Assembly: GCA_035551935.1 (NCBI GenBank)
Contig: DASZMJ010000378.1
Coordinates: forward strand, 1 to 25,884
Direction: 5' to 3'
DNA length: 25,884 nt
Origin: DASZMJ01 sp035551935
GTDB taxonomy: Bacteria > Planctomycetota > Planctomycetia > Isosphaerales > Isosphaeraceae
Shown here: positions 8,001-16,185 of the stretch, piece by piece
Numbering within the stretch: the stretch's first letter is position 1
Layout: each line of letters opens with the position of its first letter
Made by a program: the position numbers and the translations under genes
Notes under the pieces: model-generated
Told to the model about the DNA's origin: nothing
Database searches by the model: none
What the model saw: only the letters and a program-made list of their open reading frames with translations

Positions 8001-10226
8001 ATGCTCCCCGGTAAACGGAAGTCCAAGCCCTCCCGGGCCCAGTTGCGGCCCTCCAACTCGATCGCCATCGGCCAGGGGCGCGTCGCCCGCCAGCGCGAGC
8101 GGCTCGCGCGGCTGGCCGTCGTCGCCGTCAGCGTCCTGGCCGTCGCCGTCATCGTCCACGGCCCGGGCCCGGCGTTCACCTATCGGCTCGGCCAGCGGCC
8201 GGGCCGCGACTTGCCGGCCCGCGCCGAGTTCCAGCGGATCAACCAGATCAAGACGATGATGGCCCGCCAGGCCGCCGCCGAGAAGGTGGCGCCGTTCCTG
8301 GTCAACGACCCGACGGCGATCAAGGCCCTGGCCGAGCGGCTCGGCGACCTGGTCGACGCCGTGGCGACGGCCAGGACGCCGGCCGACCTGGCCGCCGGCC
8401 TGGCCTCGTCGTGGAAGCTCGACGCGGCGACCTTCGACGAGCTGAAGGCGGCCACCGCAACCCCCGAGCGCCGCGAGGACCTCCAGCGCCGGCTGGCCCG
8501 CGTCTTCGCGCCGATCGTCCGCGACGGCGTGCTCGGCTCCCTGCCGTCGATCGAGGACAACAGCCGGACCCTCCTGATCCACGACGTCGGCTCGCCGACG
8601 TCGAAGGCCCGGCCGGTCGAGCGCGAGCGGGTCGCCCGCGAGCGGGTCGCCAAGCCCGACGGCCCGGTCCACAACGAGTTCGTCGCCGCCTTCCGCTCGC
8701 CCCGGCTCGGAAACGTGCTGTTCAACCCCGTCGCCGAGCGGCTGACGCCGACCCTGACCTACGAGGACCAGGCCACTGACCTCGCCCGCAAGGACGCCTA
8801 CCGGGGCGTCGCCGACGTCATCGACACCTACCGCCGCGGCGTCGTGCTCGTCGAGCAGGGCCAGGCGATCACCGAGGAGCAGCTCGCCCTGCTCCGCCTC
8901 GACCACGAGGCCGCCGTCGCCCGGCTGGGGCCCTCGGCGCGGCTGCAACGGGCCGGCTCGATCGTGGTGCTGGTGGCGGCCCTCTTCGCCCTGATCGGCT
9001 ACTACGTCCACCGCCACGAGCCGCAGATCGCCCGCAGCACCCGGCGAATCGCCGTGCTCTGCGGCCTGATCGTCGTCGCCGTCGGCATGGCGCGGCTGCT
9101 GGCGTTGCAGCCCTGGGACGCCGAGCTGATCCCGGTGGCGCTGCTGGCCATGACCCTGGCGATCGCCTACAACCCGCACTTCGCCCTGATGGTCACCTTC
9201 GCCCTGAGCCTGCTGACGTGCCTGGCCCTGGGCACCGGCATCGGCGAGTTCCTGGTGATGATGGGGGGGACGGCCGCGGGGGTCCTGACCTTGCACGAGG
9301 TCCGCACCCGGACCAAGCCGATCAAGGTCGGCGCCACGGCGGCGCTCGGCTACTTCGTCCTGACCTGGGCGGTCGGGCTCTGGCAGAACCAGCCGGTCGG
9401 CCTGGTCCTCGGCGACAGCGCCTGGCGCGCGGGCTGGGGCCTGATGGCCGGTTTCTTCCTCGGCGGCATCCTCCCCCTGGTCGAGAGCGCCTTCGGCATC
9501 GTCACCGGCATCAGCCTGCTGGAGCTCGGCGACGTGACCCACCCCTTGCTCCAGGAGCTGGTCCGGCGGGCGCCGGGCACGCACAACCACTCGATCACCG
9601 TCGGCACGATCGCCGAGGCGGCGGCCGAGCGGATCGGCGCCAACGCGCTCTTGGTCCGCATCGGGGCGTACTTCCACGACATCGGCAAGATGCTCAAGCC
9701 GCACTACTTCATCGAGAACCAGGCCGGCGCGGTCAACCGGCACGCCAACCTCGCGCCGGCGATGAGCACCCTGATCATCATCGGCCACGTCAAGGACGGC
9801 GCCGACCTTGGGCGGCAACACCACCTCCCCGAGCGGATCATCGACCTGATCGAGCAGCACCACGGCACGACCCTCGTCGAGTACTTCTACCGCGAGGCCG
9901 CCCGCCGCGGCTGCGACGACCCGACTGCCGGCCCGATCCTCGAAAGCGCCTTCCGCTACCCCGGCCCCCGGCCGCAGACCAAGGAGGCCGGCATCCTGAT
10001 GCTGGCCGACGCCGTCGAGAGCGCCAGCCGGACCCTCTCCGAGCCGACCCCGGCGCGGATCGAGGGGCTCGTCGGCGAGCTGGTCGAGAAGCGGCTCGAC
10101 GACGGCCAGTTCGACGAGTGTGGCCTGACCCTCCGCGAGATCGCCGAGATCCGCGAGAGCCTGATCAAGTCCCTGATCGGCATCTATCACGGCCGCGTCA
10201 AGTATCCCGAGCAGCGCACCGCCTGA
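8001..10226 (+). CDS. PgpH/YqfF-like 7TM-HD phosphodiesterase
   Basis: A 741-residue protein with the architecture of PgpH: a short basic N-terminus, one transmembrane helix (about residues 34-54), a large extracytoplasmic domain (about 60-315), a multi-helix membrane region (about 318-515) and a C-terminal HD domain (about 525-690). HD-type ligands are visible in THNHSITVG (His528, His530) and YFHDIGKM (His559-Asp560), and the tail has IIDLIEQHHGT. Characterised PgpH proteins hydrolyse the second messenger c-di-AMP, so that is the expected reaction, with the active site in the cytoplasm. The phoH-yqfF-ybeY order matches Firmicutes. It starts 136 bp after phoH, with a hairpin in the gap. Confidence 0.92.
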   Translation: MLPGKRKSKPSRAQLRPSNSIAIGQGRVARQRERLARLAVVAVSVLAVAVIVHGPGPAFTYRLGQRPGRDLPARAEFQRINQIKTMMARQAAAEKVAPFLVNDPTAIKALAERLGDLVDAVATARTPADLAAGLASSWKLDAATFDELKAATATPERREDLQRRLARVFAPIVRDGVLGSLPSIEDNSRTLLIHDVGSPTSKARPVERERVARERVAKPDGPVHNEFVAAFRSPRLGNVLFNPVAERLTPTLTYEDQATDLARKDAYRGVADVIDTYRRGVVLVEQGQAITEEQLALLRLDHEAAVARLGPSARLQRAGSIVVLVAALFALIGYYVHRHEPQIARSTRRIAVLCGLIVVAVGMARLLALQPWDAELIPVALLAMTLAIAYNPHFALMVTFALSLLTCLALGTGIGEFLVMMGGTAAGVLTLHEVRTRTKPIKVGATAALGYFVLTWAVGLWQNQPVGLVLGDSAWRAGWGLMAGFFLGGILPLVESAFGIVTGISLLELGDVTHPLLQELVRRAPGTHNHSITVGTIAEAAAERIGANALLVRIGAYFHDIGKMLKPHYFIENQAGAVNRHANLAPAMSTLIIIGHVKDGADLGRQHHLPERIIDLIEQHHGTTLVEYFYREAARRGCDDPTAGPILESAFRYPGPRPQTKEAGILMLADAVESASRTLSEPTPARIEGLVGELVEKRLDDGQFDECGLTLREIAEIRESLIKSLIGIYHGRVKYPEQRTA

Positions 10227-10295
10227 CCGGACGACTCCACACGACCCGCGCTGGCGCCGGGCGGGCGCCGCCAACGTCCCGAGAGAACCAGCCGA

Positions 10296-10802
10296 ATGGA
10301 GAGCGACACAGGAGCCCTCGCCGTCGAAGTCAGCGACACGCAGGGGCACGTCCAGGTCGAGCCGGGGGCCCTCGCCGCCCTGGCGCGCCGGGTGCTCGCG
10401 GGCGAGGGCGTCGGTCGGGCCGCGATCTCGGTGGCCCTGGTCGACGACGCGACCATCCACAACCTGAACCGCCGCCACCTCGGCCACGACTGGCCGACCG
10501 ACGTCATCAGCTTCGTCCTCTCCGAGCCCGGCGAGCCGGCGCTGGCCGGCGAGCTCGTCGTCTCGGCCGAGATGGCCGCGACGACCGCCCGGGCCGCCGG
10601 GGCCGACCCGGCCGCCGAGCTGGCGCTGTACGTGGTCCACGGCCTCTTGCATCTCTGCGGCTACGACGACCGGGACGAGGCGTCCGCGGCCGCGATGCGC
10701 CGCCGCGAGGCCGACGTCCTGGCCGCGGCAGGCCTGCCGAACACGTTCCGGATCGTCGAGGCCGCCGCCGAGGGGCGGGGGGGTGCGCGATGCCCGGCCT
10801 GA
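10296..10802 (+). CDS. ybeY: rRNA maturation endoribonuclease YbeY
   Basis: A 168-residue UPF0054 protein. The family core is complete: ISVALVDDATIHNLNRRHLGHDWPTDVISF, GELVVSAEMAATTAR, and the metal site HGLLHLCGYDDRDE. The usual ligand triad is His-x3-His-x5-His; here it reads His115, His119 and Asp125, so the third ligand is Asp. YbeY is a metal-dependent single-strand endoribonuclease for 16S rRNA 3' processing and ribosome quality control. The last 13 bp overlap the next gene, indicating translational coupling. The gene starts 69 bp after the 7TM-HD gene. The N-terminus from the ATG at 10296 looks about 20 residues longer than minimal YbeY, and the ribosome-binding site is weak (CGAGAGAA). 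Confidence 0.93.
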   Translation: MESDTGALAVEVSDTQGHVQVEPGALAALARRVLAGEGVGRAAISVALVDDATIHNLNRRHLGHDWPTDVISFVLSEPGEPALAGELVVSAEMAATTARAAGADPAAELALYVVHGLLHLCGYDDRDEASAAAMRRREADVLAAAGLPNTFRIVEAAAEGRGGARCPA

Positions 10803-12076
10803 CCCTCGACCTGACGCTCGGCATGGCGGCCCTGGTGCTCGTCCCGCACCTGCTGTCGGTGACGTTCGCGCGGGCGTTGCGGACGTACTCGCGGAGCCGA
10901 CTCGAGGAGTATTGCGAGGCCCGGGGCCACGACGGTCGCGCCGACGCCGTGGCCCACCTCGACGAGCCGACCGAGCGCGCCGCCGAGGCCCTGGCGGTCC
11001 TGACCGGCCTGGCCCTGGCGGCATTGCTCGGGGTGCTCGCGGCCCGCGCGGCCCCGGGCCTGGCCGTCGGCGCCGTGGTGGCGATCGCCTTGGCGCTGGG
11101 GGCCGTCGGCTACGTCGCTGCGGGGATCGCCGGGCGGGTCTACGCCGAGGCGGTCATCGACACCGCGTGGCCGGTCGCCGCCCCGTTGCGAGCCCTGATG
11201 GGGCCGTTCACGTTCGTCTCCAGGCAGCTCGAGGCGGTCCTCTACCGCTGGGCGCGGCGGTCGGTCGCGACCCCGAGGCCGCCGAGCGTCGAGGTCGAGA
11301 TCCGCTCGACCGACGACATGCCGGCAGACCTCGAGGCCGACCTGCCCGAGGCCACTCGCGGCATGCTCGAGCGGGTCGTCGAGCTCGGGCGGCTCGACAT
11401 CTCGCAGCTGATGACCCCTCGCGCCGCCGTCGTGGCGTTGCCGGCGACGGTCACGGCCCTGGAGGCCGCCCGCACCTTCGGCGCCTCGGGCAAGAGTCGA
11501 ATTCCGCTCTTCGGCGAGCATCGCGACGACATCGTCGGCATCCTCTACGCCAAGGACCTCTTCCCCAGGCTCGTCGAGGCCGACGACCCCGACGCCGTCT
11601 CCCCCCGCAAGCTCGCCCGCCCCCCCTTGTTCGTCCCCGAGACCAAGGGGGCGCTCGCCTTGCTCGACGAGCTCCGCGCCCACCGGCTCCAGCTCGCCGT
11701 CGTGCTCGACGAGTATGGCCTCGTCGCCGGCCTGGTGGCCCTGGAAGACCTCATCGAGCACGTCGTCGGCCCGATCGACGACGAGCACGACGAGCCGACA
11801 TCCCCCGACCCCGTCGTCGCCGTCGGCGAGGCCCGCTTCGAGGTCGACGGCCTCGTCGAGCTCGAGGAGCTCAACGAGCGGCTCGGCCTCTCCCTGCCGA
11901 CCGACGCCGACTTCGAGACCGTCGGCGGCTTCGCCTTCAACGCCCTCGGCCGACTCCCCGAGCCCGGCGACTCGTTCCGGTTCGACGGCGCCGAGTTCAC
12001 CGTCCTGAACGTCGCCGACCACTCCATCCGCCGCCTCCGCGTCGACCTCAACCCCCAGCCCGTCGGCAGCCCGTGA
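10790..12076 (+). CDS. CorC/HlyC-type CBS membrane protein
   Basis: A 428-residue protein with a DUF21/CNNM-like N-terminal membrane domain (hydrophobic helices at about 5-25, 65-85, 90-120 and 125-145), a CBS pair (about 200-330) and a CorC/HlyC C-terminal domain (about 345-425). Diagnostic segments are DISQLMTPRAAVVALP, KSRIPLFGEHRDDIVGILYAKDLF, LQLAVVLDEYGLVAGLVALEDLIEHVVGPIDDEHD, and TVGGFAFNALGRLPEPGDSFRFDGAEFTVL. Relatives act in Mg2+/Co2+ efflux or homeostasis; the gene next to ybeY in many genomes is corC/ybeX. The start overlaps ybeY by 13 bp and follows a G-rich ribosome-binding stretch. The longer reading frame upstream is out of phase with ybeY and the 7TM-HD gene and is not real. 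Confidence 0.9.
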   Translation: MPGLTLDLTLGMAALVLVPHLLSVTFARALRTYSRSRLEEYCEARGHDGRADAVAHLDEPTERAAEALAVLTGLALAALLGVLAARAAPGLAVGAVVAIALALGAVGYVAAGIAGRVYAEAVIDTAWPVAAPLRALMGPFTFVSRQLEAVLYRWARRSVATPRPPSVEVEIRSTDDMPADLEADLPEATRGMLERVVELGRLDISQLMTPRAAVVALPATVTALEAARTFGASGKSRIPLFGEHRDDIVGILYAKDLFPRLVEADDPDAVSPRKLARPPLFVPETKGALALLDELRAHRLQLAVVLDEYGLVAGLVALEDLIEHVVGPIDDEHDEPTSPDPVVAVGEARFEVDGLVELEELNERLGLSLPTDADFETVGGFAFNALGRLPEPGDSFRFDGAEFTVLNVADHSIRRLRVDLNPQPVGSP

Positions 12077-12161
12077 GGGCCGGGGCTCGAGGGCTACGCC
12101 CCGACAGCCGTCCGTCGACTCACCGTGTCGAACGAAAGTGATGAATCGAGTATGCAGGGCC

Positions 12162-12190
12162 TTGAAAGCGATTGGATGATGTCATAGTCT
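12162..12190 (+). promoter_or_regulatory. Putative promoter of the Spy-like gene
   Basis: TTGAAA (12162-12167) and TAGTCT (12185-12190) are separated by 17 bp, about 57 bp upstream of the ATG at 12248. The local sequence is AT-richer than its surroundings. Confidence 0.4.
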
Positions 12191-12197
12191 AAGTGGA

Positions 12198-12215
12198 CCG
12201 CTCGAAGTCGAGCGG
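12198..12215 (+). promoter_or_regulatory. Hairpin in the Spy-like leader
   Basis: CCGCTCGA (12198-12205) and TCGAGCGG (12208-12215) pair perfectly with a 2-nt centre. Lying just downstream of the putative -10, it could be a 5'-UTR stabiliser or an operator. Confidence 0.35.
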
Positions 12216-12247
12216 CATCATCCCTCCCCTCGCTTCAGGAGTGTCCG

Positions 12248-12661
12248 ATGGCTCGACCGCCCCAACGCCTCTGCACCGCCCTGGCCGCCGCGTCCTTCCT
12301 CGGCCTCGGCCTGATCCCGCTTGTGGCCCAGGAGCCCAAGGGCTCGACGAAGCAGCCCGATCCGCCCGCCGCCCGCAGCACGGGCAACGGCCACCGCGTC
12401 CCGGCCTACTTCGGCCAACTCGGGCTGACCCCCGAACAGCGGGAGAAGATCTACAAGATCCAGGGGGACTCCCAGGCCAAGGTCGACGCCCTCCAGCGCC
12501 AGATCGACGAGGTCAAGGCCAAGTCCTTGACCGAATGCGAGGCGGTCCTGACGCCCGAGCAGAAGAAGCTCCTGGAGCACCGCCGCGACGCCGCGAAGTC
12601 GGCCAGGCCGGCCCCGAAGCCGACCGCGCCGGCCACGGGCTCCGAGAAGAAGGCGGGCTGA
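12248..12661 (+). CDS. Small secreted Spy/LTXXQ-like protein
   Basis: A 137-residue protein with an N-terminal signal peptide (about 1-27: basic MARPPQR, hydrophobic LAAASFLGLGLIPLVA). A charged helical region follows, with two LTPEQ motifs: LGLTPEQREKIYKIQ and VLTPEQKKLLEHRRDAA. These resemble the LTxxQ motifs of periplasmic Spy/CpxP-type proteins, which act as chaperones or metal/stress sensors. The linker between signal and helices and the C-terminal tail are Pro/Ala/Lys rich and probably disordered. No cysteine suggests lipidation. It stands alone, with its own promoter candidate, between the CorC gene and the hopanoid block. The family call is tentative. Confidence 0.75.
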   Translation: MARPPQRLCTALAAASFLGLGLIPLVAQEPKGSTKQPDPPAARSTGNGHRVPAYFGQLGLTPEQREKIYKIQGDSQAKVDALQRQIDEVKAKSLTECEAVLTPEQKKLLEHRRDAAKSARPAPKPTAPATGSEKKAG

Positions 12662-12972
12662 ACGGCCGGCCGGGTTGTCTTGCGACGATCCCCGGGGCGC
12701 CGGGCCATCGGCCGGCGCCCTCGGGCTTGCTGCGCGGTCGGCATGCGTCAATGCGGGGGTTCTGCGCAAAGAATTCCAGTTCCCGGGCCCGCCTGCCGCG
12801 CCGTATGCCCCGATAATCCCCCGTTTTGCAACCGATTGCACTTGATCGATTCTCCGAACCGCGCTTAGGATGTCGCGCCGAACGGATTGGCCCGGCAACG
12901 GTGAGGCGCCCCCGAGGTTCGTCGAGTGCCGGGGAGCAATCCGAGATCCCCAAGGAGAGGGACCTGGATTCC
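12662..12972 (+). promoter_or_regulatory. Intergenic region with putative shc promoter
   Basis: About 310 bp without a credible gene. TTGATC (12842-12847) and TAGGAT (12866-12871) with an 18-bp spacer form a moderate sigma70-like promoter about 100 bp upstream of the shc ATG. Just upstream, TTGCA occurs twice (in TTTTGCAACCGATTGCACTTG), a possible regulator half-site pair. An AAGGAGAGGGA ribosome-binding stretch precedes the shc start. Confidence 0.35.
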
Positions 12973-15000
12973 ATGATCGCCAACACGGACGGTGGCTCGC
13001 ATGGAGGCGGCCCCGGTGTGCTGTCCTGGCTGGCCGCCCTGCGCGGCGGCAACGGTGTCGGAGAGTCGCTGGACCGGGCCCTCGAAGCCACCCGGCGCCG
13101 GCTCCTCGAGGACCAGCACCCGGACGGCTACTGGGTCGGCGAGCTGGAAGGGGATACGATCCTCGAATCGGAATATATCCTCCTCTTGGCCTATCTCGGC
13201 CGCGAGCGGACCGAGGACTGTGCCAAGATCGCCCGCTACATCTACGAGAAGGAGCTGCCCGGCGGCGGCTGGGCGATCTACCCGGGCGGGCCGGTCGACC
13301 TGAGCGGCTCGGTCAAGGCGTACTTCGCCCTGAAGCTCGTCGGCGTGCCGACCGACGACCCGGTGATGGAGCGGGCCCGCCGCTGGATCCTCGAGCTCGG
13401 CGGCGCGCAGGCCTGCAACAGCTTCACGCGCTTCTCGCTGGCCCTGCTCGGGCAGATGAGCTACGACGAGTGCCCGTGCGTCCCGCCCGAGCTGGCCCTG
13501 GTGCCGGCGCGGATGAACTTCAGCCTGTATGCGATGTCGTCGTGGACGCGGACGATCCTCGTGCCGCTGTCGATCCTCTCGGCGTTCAAGCCGGTCCGGC
13601 CCCTGCCGCCCGAGCGGGGCGTCGCCGAGCTCTTCCGCGACGACCTGCCCCGCCAGCCGGCGCGGCGGACGGCGCGGACCTTCACCTGGACGAACTTCTT
13701 CCTGGCCGTCGACCGCGGCCTGAAGTGGTTCGAGTCGTGGGCGCCGGCCTGGCTCCGCAAGCCGGGGATCTCGGCGGCGCACCGCTGGATGCTCGAGCAT
13801 TTCGAGGACTCCGACGGCCTCGGCGCGATCTTCCCGCCGATGATCTCGACGGTCATCGCGCTCGACTGCCTGGGCTACGACCGCGACTCGACCCTGGTCC
13901 GCTGGGCGTTGAATCACCTCGAGGACCTCTGCATCGAGGAAGGCGAGACGATCCGGCTCCAGCCCTGCGTCTCGCCGGTCTGGGACACGGCGATCGCCAC
14001 GATCGCCCTGGCCGACGCCAAGCTGCCCGACTTCCACCCCGCCTTGCTCCGCGCCGCGCGGTGGCTCTTGCGGAACGAGGTCCGCACGCCCGGCGACTGG
14101 CAGAAGCGGCGGCCGGGGGTCGAGCCCGGCGGCTGGTTCTTCCAGTTCCAGAACGCGAAGTACCCCGACATCGACGACACGGCGATGGTCCTCCTGGCGT
14201 TGCATCGCACCGCCCTGGCCGACGACCCCGCCGTGCGGGCCGCCACCCGGCGCGGGATCGACTGGATGCTCGCGATGCAGAACCGCGACGGCGGCTGGGC
14301 GGCCTTCGACGCCGACATCGACAACGAGATCCTGACCAAGGTCCCGTTCGCCGACCACAACGCGATGCTCGACCCGAGTTGCGCCGACATCACGGCTCGA
14401 GTCCTCGAAGTGCTCGGCGGCCTCGGCCACCGCGCCGACCACCCGGCCGTCGCCCGGGCCCTGGACTACCTCTGGCGGGCCCAGGAGCCGCAGGGCTGCT
14501 GGTACGGCCGCTGGGGGGTGAACTACATCTACGGCACCTGGCAGGTCCTGCTCGGCCTCCGCGCCATCGACTTCCCGATGGACGACCCCCGCGCCGCCCG
14601 CGCGGCCGACTGGCTTGAGTCGGTCCAGCAGGCCGATGGCGGTTGGGGCGAGAGCTGCGCCAGCTACGACGACCCGACGTGGATGGGCCAGGGGGCCCCG
14701 ACCGCCTCGCAGACGGCCTGGGCCGTGCTCGGCCTGCTCGCCGCCGGCCGGACCCGCTCGCAGGCCGTCCGCCGGGGCGTGCAGTACCTCCTCGACACCC
14801 AGCAGGCCGACGGCACCTGGGACGAGGACAGCTTCACCGGCACCGGCTTCCCGCGCGTCTTCTACCTGCGCTATCACCTCTATCGCGTCTACTTCCCCCT
14901 GATGGCCCTCGCCCGCTACCGCGCCGCCGCCGGCCGCCTCACGCAGTCCCCCCACCAGGCCAGCCGCATCCCGGCGCTGCCCCGACCGCTCGAAATCTGA
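12973..15000 (+). CDS. shc: Squalene-hopene cyclase
   Basis: A 675-residue class II triterpene cyclase that converts squalene to hopene/hopanol at the membrane. The protonating DxDD motif is DIDDTA with Asp399, Asp401 and Asp402. QW-type repeats recur along both alpha-barrels: DGYWVGELEGD, GGGWAIYPGG, GGWFFQFQNAKYPD, DGGWAAFDADIDN, QGCWYGRWGVNYIYGTWQ, DGGWGESCASYDD and DGTWDEDSFTGTGFPRVFYLRYHLYR. Length is normal for bacterial Shc. The ATG at 12973 is used because the upstream extension has no start-site support and no similarity; a GAGAGGGA site lies 10 nt upstream. It is followed by hpnH and an hpnG-like gene, so the enzyme feeds C35 hopanoid synthesis. Squalene-making genes (hpnC/D/E) are not in the window. 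Confidence 0.97.
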   Translation: MIANTDGGSHGGGPGVLSWLAALRGGNGVGESLDRALEATRRRLLEDQHPDGYWVGELEGDTILESEYILLLAYLGRERTEDCAKIARYIYEKELPGGGWAIYPGGPVDLSGSVKAYFALKLVGVPTDDPVMERARRWILELGGAQACNSFTRFSLALLGQMSYDECPCVPPELALVPARMNFSLYAMSSWTRTILVPLSILSAFKPVRPLPPERGVAELFRDDLPRQPARRTARTFTWTNFFLAVDRGLKWFESWAPAWLRKPGISAAHRWMLEHFEDSDGLGAIFPPMISTVIALDCLGYDRDSTLVRWALNHLEDLCIEEGETIRLQPCVSPVWDTAIATIALADAKLPDFHPALLRAARWLLRNEVRTPGDWQKRRPGVEPGGWFFQFQNAKYPDIDDTAMVLLALHRTALADDPAVRAATRRGIDWMLAMQNRDGGWAAFDADIDNEILTKVPFADHNAMLDPSCADITARVLEVLGGLGHRADHPAVARALDYLWRAQEPQGCWYGRWGVNYIYGTWQVLLGLRAIDFPMDDPRAARAADWLESVQQADGGWGESCASYDDPTWMGQGAPTASQTAWAVLGLLAAGRTRSQAVRRGVQYLLDTQQADGTWDEDSFTGTGFPRVFYLRYHLYRVYFPLMALARYRAAAGRLTQSPHQASRIPALPRPLEI

Positions 15001-15004
15001 AGAG

Positions 15005-15123
15005 GGGAACTCTTGCCACAGAGGACACAGAGAGTACAGAGAAATAAAGAGAAATTCAAATTATTTGATTTGAATTTTTAGATTCCTCTCTGTGCCCTCT
15101 GAGATCTCTGTGGCAAGATTCCC
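15005..15123. repeat. Long nested inverted repeat between shc and hpnH
   Basis: This is a hairpin of about 115 nt. Outer arms TCTTGCCACAGAG (15011-15023) and CTCTGTGGCAAGA (15106-15118) match perfectly. Middle arms CACAGAGAG (15026-15034) and CTCTCTGTG (15086-15094) match. The innermost stem AAATTCAAAT / ATTTGAATTT (15052-15061 / 15068-15077) has a 6-nt loop. The core is strongly AT-rich in a GC-rich genome. It could be a small non-autonomous element or a termination/processing hairpin that uncouples shc from hpnH. Confidence 0.8.
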
Positions 15124-15146
15124 TCCCCTTCCACGGAGGTGCTCCG

Positions 15147-16154
15147 ATGGGATTGAGGTTCCCGCTGGCGATGACCCTGGGCATCGCCGGCTACGTCGGC
15201 CGCAAGAAGCTGGCGCGGACGAAGCGCTTCCCGATGGTCCTGATGCTCGAGCCGCTCCACGCCTGTAACCTGACCTGCACGGGCTGCGGCCGCATCCGAG
15301 AATATGAGTCGACGATCAAGCAGAAGCTGTCGATCGACGAGTGCCTGGCCGCCGTCGACGAATGCGGGGCGCCGGTCGTCTCGATCTGCGGCGGCGAGCC
15401 GATGATCTACCCCGGCATCGGCGAGCTGACGGCCAGGATCCTGGCGCGGCGCAAGAGCGTGTACCTCTGCACCAACGGCATGTTCATCCGCAAGAAGCTG
15501 AACGAGTTCAAGCCGTCGAGCCGCTTCTTCTTCAACGTCCATCTCGACGGCATGCGCGCCACGCACGACGTCGCCGTCGAGCGCGAAGGGGTCTTCGACG
15601 CGGCCGTCGACGGCATCAAGGCGGCCAAGGAGGCGGGGTTCCTCGTCTGCACGAACACGACGGTCTTCAAGGAGACCGACATGGGCGAGCTCGAGGAGCT
15701 GTTCGCCTTCCTGACCGACCTCGGCGTCGACGGGTTCATGATCTCGCCGGGATATGAGTACTCGGCGGTGCAGGACAAGGAGATCTTCCTGACGCGGGCG
15801 ATGATCCGCGAGAAGTTCCGCGCCGCCGAGGCGATGTTCCGCAAGTACAAGTTCTGCACCTCGCCGATCTTCCTCGAGTTCCTCCAGGGCAAGCGCGAGA
15901 TGCAGTGCGCCGCCTGGGCGAACCCGACGCGGAACATCAAGGGCTGGAAGGGCCCCTGCTACCTGATCACCGACGAGCACCACGCGACCTTCGACGACCT
16001 CTTGAACAAGACGCCCTGGGAACGTTACGGTTACGGCAACGACCCCCGCTGCGAGAACTGCATGATGCACGCCGGCTACGAGATGTCGGCGGCGATCGGG
16101 GTCAACGCCCAACTGGGCGACACCTTGAAGATGATCAAGTGGCAGTTCACTTGA
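15147..16154 (+). CDS. hpnH: Hopanoid radical SAM protein HpnH (adenosylhopane synthase)
   Basis: A 335-residue radical SAM enzyme. The [4Fe-4S] motif CNLTCTGC (C-x3-C-x2-C) lies near residues 36-43, in LEPLHACNLTCTGCGRIREYE. SAM-binding SICGGEPMIYP follows, and the C-terminal part has FCTSPIFLEFLQGKREMQC, GPCYLITDEHH and CENCMMHAGYE, all typical of HpnH. The reaction joins the 5'-deoxyadenosyl radical to hopene, giving adenosylhopane, the first step of the C35 side chain. It lies directly downstream of shc and 31 bp before the nucleosidase-like gene. The GGAGGTG site 7 nt before the ATG supports the start. It may be transcribed separately from shc because of the large hairpin between them. 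Confidence 0.96.
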   Translation: MGLRFPLAMTLGIAGYVGRKKLARTKRFPMVLMLEPLHACNLTCTGCGRIREYESTIKQKLSIDECLAAVDECGAPVVSICGGEPMIYPGIGELTARILARRKSVYLCTNGMFIRKKLNEFKPSSRFFFNVHLDGMRATHDVAVEREGVFDAAVDGIKAAKEAGFLVCTNTTVFKETDMGELEELFAFLTDLGVDGFMISPGYEYSAVQDKEIFLTRAMIREKFRAAEAMFRKYKFCTSPIFLEFLQGKREMQCAAWANPTRNIKGWKGPCYLITDEHHATFDDLLNKTPWERYGYGNDPRCENCMMHAGYEMSAAIGVNAQLGDTLKMIKWQFT

Positions 16155-16185
16155 GCGTCGCCGGATCGAAAGCGAAGCTCCCTCG

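Noticed and set aside
9218..10789. Upstream extension of the CorC-like gene
   Set aside because: It runs out of phase through the 7TM-HD and ybeY genes; the true start at 10790 overlaps ybeY by 13 bp.
7791..11024. 1077-residue minus-strand frame
   Set aside because: It is antisense to the 7TM-HD and ybeY genes, which have clear domains; its composition is the Arg/Gly/Asp-rich pattern of a GC-driven shadow frame.
12865..14955. 696-residue minus-strand frame over shc
   Set aside because: It is antisense to squalene-hopene cyclase and lacks any recognisable domain.
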